In this document: piece after piece, positions 6,577 to 11,891 of the stretch
Layout: each line of letters begins with the position of its first letter
How positions within the stretch are numbered: position 1 is the first letter of the stretch
Assembly (NCBI GenBank): GCA_023461495.1
Contig: JAEYLA010000219.1
Coordinates: forward strand, 1-11,891
Source of the DNA: Bacillota bacterium
GTDB taxonomy: Bacteria; Bacillota; Clostridia; Christensenellales; CAG-138
Reading direction: 5' to 3'
Length of the DNA: 11,891 nucleotides
Program-made: the position numbers and the translations under genes
The notes under the pieces: model-generated
Databases searched by the model: none
What the model was told of the DNA's origin: nothing
What the model saw: the letters and a program-made list of their open reading frames with translations, nothing else

Positions 6577-7505
6577 TGCGGATTGCCTTTTTGGGGACGC
6601 CGGAGTTTGCGCTTCCGTCGCTGAGGATGCTCATTGACGCGGGACATACGCTTTGCGTATTCACCCAGCCGGACAAGCCGCAGGGCAGGCATGCGGTGCG
6701 CACTCCGCCGCCGGTCAAGGCGCTGGCGCTCGAATATGGCATTTCCGTATATCAGCCCAGGCGCATCCGGGAAGAGGAAGGGCTTGAAGCGCTACGCGTA
6801 TTCGCGCCGGACCTCATGGTGACGGCGGCGTTCGGGCAGATTTTGAGCGCGGAGAACTTGAGCATTCCCAAACATGGCTGCATCAATGTGCATGGTTCGC
6901 TGTTGCCCAAATACCGTGGGGCTGCGCCCATCCAGTGGGCGGTCATTAACGGCGAGCCGGTAACGGGCATTACCACAATGCTGACGGATGTTGGCTTAGA
7001 TACCGGGGACATTCTCCTTACAAAAGAACTTCCTATATTGCCCGATGAAACGGCGGGCGAACTCTATGTGCGCATGGCGGAACTGGGGGCGGAGACGCTC
7101 AAAGAAACCATAGAAAAGCTTGAAAACGGCACGCTCAAGCGTACCCCGCAGGACGAGGCGCAGGCTACCAAATGCGGCATGCTCAAAAAAGAGGACGGCA
7201 AGCTTGCATTCGATCAGCCATATAAATACGTCCATGACCGTGTGCGCGGCGTAAATCCGTGGCCGGGCGCATACGCATATATAGAAGGCGGGATGGACAC
7301 GCTCAAGATATGGCGGACGCAACTGGTGGCAGGAGAACCGCAGGGCAGTCCCGGCGTATTGTATGGGGATGAAAAGCGAGGGCTGTTTGTGAACTGTGCT
7401 GACGGCGTTTTAGAGATATTGGAACTGCAGGCGGCGGGAGGAAAGCGCATGGAAGCAAAAACGTACCTGCGCGGCAAGCCCCTTGCAGGGCAGACGCTCG
7501 TATGA
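6576..7505 (+). CDS. fmt: Methionyl-tRNA formyltransferase
   Basis: Transfers a formyl group from 10-formyl-tetrahydrofolate to Met-tRNA(fMet) to make the initiator. The 309-residue length is typical. The N-terminal Rossmann domain (about 1-190) has RIAFLGTPEFA (2-12), the FTQPDKPQGR loop (29-38) and the folate-site motif INVHGSLLPKYRGAAPIQ (103-120), with catalytic Asn104, His106 and Asp142 in VGLDTGD. The C-terminal beta-barrel tRNA-binding domain is at about 205-309 with VRGVNPWPGAY and a final LRGKPLAGQ segment. ATG 6576 overlaps the def stop (TGATG), with GGAGGAG (6561-6567) about 8 nt away. A longer frame opening at TTG 6522 lies within def and is not credible. The stop overlaps rsmB by 4 nt. 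The def-fmt pairing is conserved across bacteria. Confidence 0.97.
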   Translation: MRIAFLGTPEFALPSLRMLIDAGHTLCVFTQPDKPQGRHAVRTPPPVKALALEYGISVYQPRRIREEEGLEALRVFAPDLMVTAAFGQILSAENLSIPKHGCINVHGSLLPKYRGAAPIQWAVINGEPVTGITTMLTDVGLDTGDILLTKELPILPDETAGELYVRMAELGAETLKETIEKLENGTLKRTPQDEAQATKCGMLKKEDGKLAFDQPYKYVHDRVRGVNPWPGAYAYIEGGMDTLKIWRTQLVAGEPQGSPGVLYGDEKRGLFVNCADGVLEILELQAAGGKRMEAKTYLRGKPLAGQTLV

Positions 7506-8800
7506 GCATACGAAGAATCGCGCTTGAAGCGCTGATGGATATTACGGAGCGCGGCGCGTACGCAAACCTCCGCTTAAAAGAGGCGCAGCAGCATGTAAGC
7601 ACACCGGACGCAAAGTGGATTTCCGCCGCGGTGTATGAAACGCTCGACCATTTGTTGTACATTGACTATGTGCTTTCGCACATGACAAAGGGCACGCAGA
7701 AGCCTGTGATCCGCGGTATTCTGCGCATGGGCGCGTGTGAACTGCTGTTTATGCGCACACCTTCGTCCGCCGCCGTTAACGAGAGTGTCAAGCTTGCAAA
7801 AGAGGTCGGCAAGGGCGCGATGGCAGGATATATCAACGGCGTGCTGCGCGCGCTTGCGCGCGAAAAGGACGCGCTGCCGCCGCTCCCCAAAGAGCCCGCC
7901 GCGCGGTTGAGTATCCAATATAGCTGGCCCGAGTGGCTGGTAGAAGAATGGATCACCCGTTTTGGCGAAGAGGAAACGGAGTTGATGCTGCAGGAACAGC
8001 CGCAGCCCATGACGCTGCGCGCGCAGCCGCGGTTTACGGCGGAGGAGCTTACGGAAGTGCTCCAAGACATGGGCATTGGATATTCGCGCGGGACGCTCGA
8101 CGCAAACTGTTTTAAGCTCGAGCAGGGGTTTGATGTGGCGAAGGACCCGCTGTTTTTAAACGGCAGCTATGCCGTGCAGAGTGAGAGCGCCATGCTCGTC
8201 TGCCGTGCGTGCGGCGTAACACCCAATCAAAAAGTGCTCGACGCCTGCGCGGCGCCCGGCGGAAAAAGCGCGTATCTGTATGCGCTTCAACCGAAGCGTT
8301 CGATTACCGCATGGGAGCTGCACCCGCACCGCAAGGAATTGATGGACAAAACCTTTGCACGGCTGTATGTACCCGCAGAAACCGCCGTCCAGGATGCGGC
8401 AGCGTATGTGGAAGCGTACCGGGAAGCGTTTGATGTGGTGCTGCTGGATGTTCCCTGCTCCGGCCTTGGCGTGGCGCACGGCAAGCCGGATATCCGTTAT
8501 GCGAAAACGTCCGAGGCGGTTGACGCGCTTGTTGGGGCGCAGCGCAGCATTTTGGAGACCTGCGCGCAGTATGTAAAACCTGGCGGCACGCTGATTTACG
8601 CAAGCTGCACGATCTCTGAGCTGGAGAATGAAGCGCAGGTGAACGCGTTCCTTGCGCGGCACCTGGAATTTTCACTCGAGCCGCTCACGGCGCTTTTGCC
8701 CGCGGCGCTTGCAGGAATAGATAGTGGCATGGTACAGCTGTTGCCGCACAAACACCATACGGAAGGATTTTTTATCGCGCGGATGGCACGTTGTAAATGA
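7502..8800 (+). CDS. rsmB: 16S rRNA (cytosine(967)-C(5))-methyltransferase RsmB
   Basis: Methylates C5 of cytosine 967 (E. coli numbering) in 16S rRNA using S-adenosylmethionine. The 432-residue protein has an N-terminal NusB-like RNA-binding domain (about 3-125: ALEALMDI, GILRMGACELLFM, AVNESVKLAK, INGVLRALAR), a linker, then a Rossmann methyltransferase (about 220-430). Methyltransferase motifs are DACAAPGGK (247-255), DVPCSG (316-321, Cys319) and YASCT (366-370). Cys369 corresponds to the nucleophilic cysteine and Cys319 to the release cysteine of the RsmB family. The start ATG overlaps fmt by 4 nt; the nearest SD-like AGGG (7487-7490) is weak, so coupling to fmt is likely. The stop overlaps rlmN by 4 nt. 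In many Clostridia a membrane zinc peptidase and DUF116 gene sit between fmt and rsmB; they are absent here. The NusB domain distinguishes it from RsmF. Confidence 0.95.
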   Translation: MSIRRIALEALMDITERGAYANLRLKEAQQHVSTPDAKWISAAVYETLDHLLYIDYVLSHMTKGTQKPVIRGILRMGACELLFMRTPSSAAVNESVKLAKEVGKGAMAGYINGVLRALAREKDALPPLPKEPAARLSIQYSWPEWLVEEWITRFGEEETELMLQEQPQPMTLRAQPRFTAEELTEVLQDMGIGYSRGTLDANCFKLEQGFDVAKDPLFLNGSYAVQSESAMLVCRACGVTPNQKVLDACAAPGGKSAYLYALQPKRSITAWELHPHRKELMDKTFARLYVPAETAVQDAAAYVEAYREAFDVVLLDVPCSGLGVAHGKPDIRYAKTSEAVDALVGAQRSILETCAQYVKPGGTLIYASCTISELENEAQVNAFLARHLEFSLEPLTALLPAALAGIDSGMVQLLPHKHHTEGFFIARMARCK

Positions 8801-9849
8801 ACATGAAATGCTTGATGGAGTATACCCCGGAGGAACTGCATACGCTCGTAAAAGAACTGGGGCAGCCCGCGTTCCGCGCAAAGCAGGTGAATGAGTGGCT
8901 CATGCGCGGCATGCGTCCGCAGGAAATGACAAACCTACCCAAAGCTCTGCGGGAGGAATTGCGTAACATTCCGTTTGGCGGGGCAACGATCCACGAAAAA
9001 TACAGGTCCAGCCAGGATGGAACGGTCAAATATCTGTTCGCTCTTGAGGATGGCAACCTGGTAGAGGGCGTCTTAATGCGTTACCACCACGGCAATACGC
9101 TTTGCCTTAGTACGCAGGTCGGCTGCCGGATGAATTGCGCGTTTTGTGCTTCCACTATAGATGGGCGCGTACGCGACTTAACGGCGGGAGAGATGCTCTC
9201 ACAAATCACCGCTATTGAGCGGGATGAACCAAAGACGCAAAGCGGCAGGGCGGTTACCAATGTTGTGCTCATGGGAAGCGGCGAACCGCTCGATAATTAT
9301 GATAACGTGGTCGCGTTTTTACAGCGCGCCGCCTCACCCGAAGGGCTGGGTATCAGCGCGCGCAATATCTCGCTTTCCACCTGCGGGCTGGTACCGAATA
9401 TACGGCGGCTTATGAAGGAAGCGCCGCCTGTGACGCTGTGCGTTTCCCTGCACGCGCATTCGGACGAGCAGCGGAGCGCCATCATGCCCATCAACCGCGC
9501 ATACCCGATTTCTGAAGTATTGAGTGCTGCAAAGGCTTATGCGGATAAGACCGGCAGGCGCGTGATATTTGAATATGCGCTCATCGACGGCGTGAATGCG
9601 AGAAAAGAGGACGCGATCGCGCTTGCAGACAGGCTCAAGGGTATCAACTGCCATGTCAATCTCATTCCGCTCAACCCCGTGCCGGAACGGGAGTTAAAGG
9701 GCGCTACCAGGAAGCAGGCAATGCAGTTTGCCGCCTGGCTGACGGAAAAGCATATCTCTGCCACCGTACGGCGGGAGATGGGGACGGATATTGAAGGCGC
9801 ATGCGGGCAGCTGCGCAGGCGGGTATTATCAGAGGATAGGGGAGTGTAG
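8797..9849 (+). CDS. rlmN: Dual-specificity RNA methyltransferase RlmN (23S rRNA A2503 / tRNA A37)
   Basis: Radical SAM enzyme that methylates C2 of A2503 in 23S rRNA and of A37 in some tRNAs. The 350-residue protein has an N-terminal accessory helical domain (about 1-90), then the TIM-barrel core. CxxxCxxC at 110, 114 and 117 binds the iron-sulfur cluster. Cys103 (TLCLSTQVGC) and Cys336 (TDIEGACGQLR) match E. coli Cys118 and the methyl-carrying Cys355. GSGEPLDNYDN (160-170) carries the GEP SAM-binding motif. The A2503 position supports RlmN rather than Cfr, which lacks this N-terminal length and genomic context. ATG 8797 overlaps the rsmB stop by 4 nt; a second in-frame ATG at 8803 is also possible. 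A weak GGATGG site lies at 8781-8786. The gene ends 3 nt before whiA; in many Bacillota a PP2C phosphatase and PASTA kinase follow instead. Confidence 0.96.
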   Translation: MNMKCLMEYTPEELHTLVKELGQPAFRAKQVNEWLMRGMRPQEMTNLPKALREELRNIPFGGATIHEKYRSSQDGTVKYLFALEDGNLVEGVLMRYHHGNTLCLSTQVGCRMNCAFCASTIDGRVRDLTAGEMLSQITAIERDEPKTQSGRAVTNVVLMGSGEPLDNYDNVVAFLQRAASPEGLGISARNISLSTCGLVPNIRRLMKEAPPVTLCVSLHAHSDEQRSAIMPINRAYPISEVLSAAKAYADKTGRRVIFEYALIDGVNARKEDAIALADRLKGINCHVNLIPLNPVPERELKGATRKQAMQFAAWLTEKHISATVRREMGTDIEGACGQLRRRVLSEDRGV

Positions 9850-9852
9850 TCC

Positions 9853-10773
9853 ATGTCCTTTTCCAGAGGCGTGAAGCAGGAACTTTCACGCATCAGGCTC
9901 CGGGTGGATGCGGCAAAGCGCGCGCAGCTGTATGGACTGACCCATGCTGCGGGCACATTAAAGCTGGGGCGGTCTCTTGGTATTGAATATGTGACGGAAA
10001 CGCACGATGTCGGGCGGCAGATCGCAGCGTTTGCGACCTCGCTTTACGAGGTGGACGCTACCCTGTCCCTAAGGGATACGGAACGCCGCTTGACACTGAC
10101 CGTGGTAACATTGCACGGCGAAGGCTGCGAGGCGCTCTTGACGGACGCCGGTCTTTTTAAAAGGACGGATGCGGGCGTTGAACTGATACAGCAGCTTCCC
10201 GTGGAGAAGCTTACCACGGAGGAGTCAAAAAAAGCGTTTTTGCGAGGCGCATTCATGGGCGCGGGCTCCTGCTCCAACCCAAAACGCGCGTATCATCTGG
10301 AGATCGTCTGCCGCAGCGAACCGCTCGCACAGGCGCTCTGCGCACTGATGACAGACCTTCAGCTAGAGGCAAAAACGGTTCGCCGCAAGGAACGAACTGT
10401 GGTATACTTAAAAGAAGGTGACCGCATCGCCGCGTTTCTCGCATTGCTTGGCGCATCCACCGCAACCTTGTCCTTTGAGGACACGCGTGCGGAAAAGGAA
10501 CTGCGCAATTATATCAACCGGATGAGCAACTGCGAGACCGCCAATATCGGCAAAACCGTCAATGCGGCGGGGGAGCAGCTTGCGGCAATAGAGCGGATAC
10601 TTCGCCACAAGAGCCAGAAACGGCTGACGCCCGCGCTGCGGGAAACGGCGGAATTGCGCCTGCACCATCCGGACGCAAGCCTGCAGGAACTTGCGGATCT
10701 CGCGGGCATTGGGAAATCCGGCATGAACCACCGCTTGCAGCGGCTGCTGCAAATTTCGGAAAATCTGCGTTAA
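9853..10773 (+). CDS. whiA: DNA-binding protein WhiA
   Basis: WhiA proteins bind DNA and act in sporulation-septation control in Streptomyces and in division and chromosome segregation in Bacillus. The 306-residue protein shows the standard architecture: an N-terminal WhiA domain (about 1-105), a degenerate LAGLIDADG homing-endonuclease fold with FLRGAFMGAGS (129-139) and HLEIVCRSE (148-156), the core NRMSNCETANIGKTV (222-236), and a C-terminal helix-turn-helix (about 270-300) with SLQELADLAGIGKSGMNHR. The endonuclease-like domain is not expected to be catalytic in this family. The start ATG has AGGGGAG (9838-9844) about 8 nt upstream, inside the end of rlmN, and is 3 nt after its stop. Its usual upstream partners rapZ and yvcK are not here, but the downstream HPr-like gene is the expected partner. 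Confidence 0.96.
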   Translation: MSFSRGVKQELSRIRLRVDAAKRAQLYGLTHAAGTLKLGRSLGIEYVTETHDVGRQIAAFATSLYEVDATLSLRDTERRLTLTVVTLHGEGCEALLTDAGLFKRTDAGVELIQQLPVEKLTTEESKKAFLRGAFMGAGSCSNPKRAYHLEIVCRSEPLAQALCALMTDLQLEAKTVRRKERTVVYLKEGDRIAAFLALLGASTATLSFEDTRAEKELRNYINRMSNCETANIGKTVNAAGEQLAAIERILRHKSQKRLTPALRETAELRLHHPDASLQELADLAGIGKSGMNHRLQRLLQISENLR

Positions 10774-10776
10774 CGT

Positions 10777-10790
10777 TACCCTGGCGGGTA
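10777..10790 (+). promoter_or_regulatory. Small hairpin in the whiA-HPr gap
   Basis: TACCC (10777-10781) and GGGTA (10786-10790) form a perfect five-pair stem with a TGGC loop. It begins 3 nt after the whiA stop and ends 11 nt before AAGGAGG, the ribosome site of the HPr-like gene. There is no T-run, so it is not an intrinsic terminator. A processing or mRNA-stability role is possible; chance is equally likely. Confidence 0.3.
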
Positions 10791-10816
10791 TTGATATGAA
10801 AAAGGAGGCGTCGTGG

Positions 10817-11071
10817 ATGATACATAAGGTGCTGACCATTCAAAATTCGGAAGGCTTGCGCGCGCGCCCTGCGGCCCAGTTTGTACAGGTTGCAAGCGGC
10901 TTTACTTCCCAGATGCTCATTGAAAAGGGCAACAAGAAGGTCAACGCGAAATCCATTATGGGCGTATTGTCCTTGGGCGTAGGCCAGGGCGATACCATCC
11001 ATCTGTTTGTCAATGGGCCGGACGAAGACGTCGCCATGAGCGCCATGGTGGAACTCACCCGCAAAGGATAA
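10817..11071 (+). CDS. HPr-family protein, Crh-like (Arg at position 15, Ser46 kept)
   Basis: The 84-residue protein has a complete HPr fold: NSEGLRARPAAQFVQ at 10-24 and KKVNAKSIMGVLSLGV at 40-55. Normal HPr carries phosphate on His15 in the phosphotransferase system (PTS). Here residue 15 is Arg (codon CGC, 10859-10861), so it cannot accept phosphate from enzyme I at that site. Ser46, the HPr kinase target that makes HPr or Crh bind CcpA, is intact with its flanking KSIMG. Bacillus Crh similarly lacks His15 (it has Gln), so a regulatory Crh-like role is inferred, but Arg is not the classical residue. Start ATG 10817 has AAGGAGG (10802-10808) 8 nt upstream; an in-frame ATG at 10796 would put that site inside the gene and adds seven non-HPr residues. 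Being next to whiA fits Crh and whiA-linked HPr genes in Bacillota. Confidence 0.92.
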   Translation: MIHKVLTIQNSEGLRARPAAQFVQVASGFTSQMLIEKGNKKVNAKSIMGVLSLGVGQGDTIHLFVNGPDEDVAMSAMVELTRKG

Positions 11072-11078
11072 AAGGATA
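11063..11078 (+). repeat. Perfect 8-nt tandem repeat over the HPr-like gene's stop codon
   Basis: AAAGGATA occurs twice without a gap (11063-11070 and 11071-11078). The first copy encodes the last codons and most of the TAA; the second copy lies in the spacer before dnaE and is followed by AGG. Deleting one copy would leave the same final residues and the same stop, so a duplication would have been silent for the protein while adding 8 nt to the spacer. Confidence 0.8.
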
Positions 11079-11093
11079 AGGTTTTAAAAAACG

Positions 11094-11891
11094 GTGGCCT
11101 TTACCCATCTGCATGTACATACGCAATATAGCCTCCTCGATGGCGCAGCGCGCATCGGGGAGCTTGTCGCATGCGCCAAAAAGCACGGGATGGACGCGCT
11201 CGCCATCACAGACCACGGCGTGATGTACGGCGTCATTGATTTTTATAAGGCGTGTAAAAAAGAGGGTGTCAAGCCGATCATCGGTATGGAGGCATATGTT
11301 GCTCCCCGCTCCCTAATGGACCGGGACGGCTCAAAGGACAGGGAGTACGCGCATCTTATTTTACTTGCAAAAAATCAGACAGGCTATCAAAATCTCATGC
11401 GCCTGTCGTCCGAAGCGTTCTTGAACGGCTTTTATTACAAACCCCGTATCGATTATGATCTCTTATCGCAGCATGCAGAAGGGCTGATTTGCCTTTCCGC
11501 CTGCCTTGCAGGCGATATCCCGCAGCGGCTTCTGCAGGGGAATTACAACGGCGCAAAGGAACTGGCCGAGCGCTTAAAAGGTATGTTCGGCGGGGACTTT
11601 TACATTGAAATACAGGATCACGGCATACCGGAGCAAAAAGAGGTTTTACCCGGCTTAGTAAAGCTTGCCGGTGAAACCGGCGTCAAGATCGTTGCCACGA
11701 ACGACGTCCATTATGTCAACAAAGCGGATGCGCAGGTGCAGGACGTGCTGCTGTGCGTACAAACCAATACGTTTGTGGATGAGCCCAACCGCATGCGCAT
11801 GCACGCGGACGAGTTTTATTTGAAGAACGAGCAAGAAATGCGTGCCGTATTGGGACAATACCCGGAATCATTTACCACCACGCAGGAGATC
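11094..11891 (+). CDS. dnaE: DNA polymerase III subunit alpha, N-terminal fragment (PHP domain)
   Basis: The frame stays open for 266 codons to the window edge, so this is the first quarter or less of a protein usually over 1,100 residues long. It encodes the PHP domain and the start of the polymerase region of DnaE, a replicative polymerase subunit; with DnaE in Bacillota often serving with PolC. Metal-site residues are retained: His5, His7 and His9 in HLHVHT, Asp40 and His41 in ITDHG, Glu66, His87 and Asp204/His206 in NDVHY. The start is GTG 11094: an in-frame TAA at 11085-11087 blocks upstream starts, and the next ATG would remove HLHVHT. The SD candidate is only AAGG (11078-11081), 12 nt away. 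It follows the HPr-like gene by 22 nt; whiA-HPr-dnaE is a recognisable Clostridia arrangement. Confidence 0.94.
   Translation, partial: MAFTHLHVHTQYSLLDGAARIGELVACAKKHGMDALAITDHGVMYGVIDFYKACKKEGVKPIIGMEAYVAPRSLMDRDGSKDREYAHLILLAKNQTGYQNLMRLSSEAFLNGFYYKPRIDYDLLSQHAEGLICLSACLAGDIPQRLLQGNYNGAKELAERLKGMFGGDFYIEIQDHGIPEQKEVLPGLVKLAGETGVKIVATNDVHYVNKADAQVQDVLLCVQTNTFVDEPNRMRMHADEFYLKNEQEMRAVLGQYPESFTTTQEI

Noticed and set aside
10379..10408. TGG-TATACT inside whiA as an internal promoter for the HPr-like gene and dnaE
   Set aside because: The extended -10 looks good, but the -35 (TTCGCC, 18-nt spacer) is poor and the bases encode the conserved WhiA segment VVYLKEGD, so coding constraint explains them.
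1..11891. A novel defence, mobile or biosynthetic system
   Set aside because: Every substantial reading frame on the + strand is a recognised housekeeping gene, no intergenic gap exceeds 160 nt, and no transposase, integrase, toxin-antitoxin pair, repeat array or tRNA-linked attachment site was seen.

Overview
The window is an ordinary, gene-dense chromosomal segment from a Gram-positive bacterium of the phylum Bacillota, most likely class Clostridia. The evidence is the order yicC-remA-gmk-rpoZ-coaBC-priA-def-fmt-rsmB-rlmN, the presence of RemA and WhiA, a Crh-like HPr paralogue, and strong AGGAGG-type ribosome binding sites. Coding sequence is GC-rich with G/C-biased third positions, so it is not a low-GC Clostridium sensu stricto. 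A Christensenellales-like lineage is possible, but that is a guess. All genes are on the + strand. I see no tRNA, rRNA, CRISPR array, insertion sequence or phage gene, and no gene that looks foreign.

Layout: (1) 1-207 is the 3' end of ligA (BRCT domain). (2) 208-329 is a spacer holding a good extended -10 sigma-A-type promoter. (3) 330-5903 is a first operon: yicC (TTG start), remA, gmk, rpoZ, coaBC, then priA after a 76-nt gap. (4) 5904-6060 is a break: a short hairpin with a T-run immediately after priA, a second TATAAT box, and a leader that can fold. (5) 6061-11891 is a second operon: def, fmt, rsmB, rlmN, whiA, an HPr/Crh-like gene, and the first 266 codons of dnaE, which runs off the end. 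Genes in both operons are tightly packed, with overlaps of 1 or 4 nt at five junctions.

Functionally this is core information processing and metabolism: GMP phosphorylation (gmk), RNA polymerase omega (rpoZ), coenzyme A synthesis (coaBC), replication restart and replication (priA, dnaE), N-terminal formyl-methionine handling (fmt charges, def removes), and 16S and 23S rRNA methylation (rsmB, rlmN). Regulators are RemA, WhiA and the HPr-like protein.

I did not find a new biological system. The best points for a second look are: the HPr-like protein has Arg in place of the phosphorylatable His15 but keeps Ser46; the translation block ending in rlmN is joined by only 3 nt to a whiA-HPr-dnaE block usually found elsewhere; the 5' leader of def can fold in two ways; and a perfect 8-nt tandem repeat sits across the HPr-like gene's stop codon just before a weakly signalled GTG start of dnaE.
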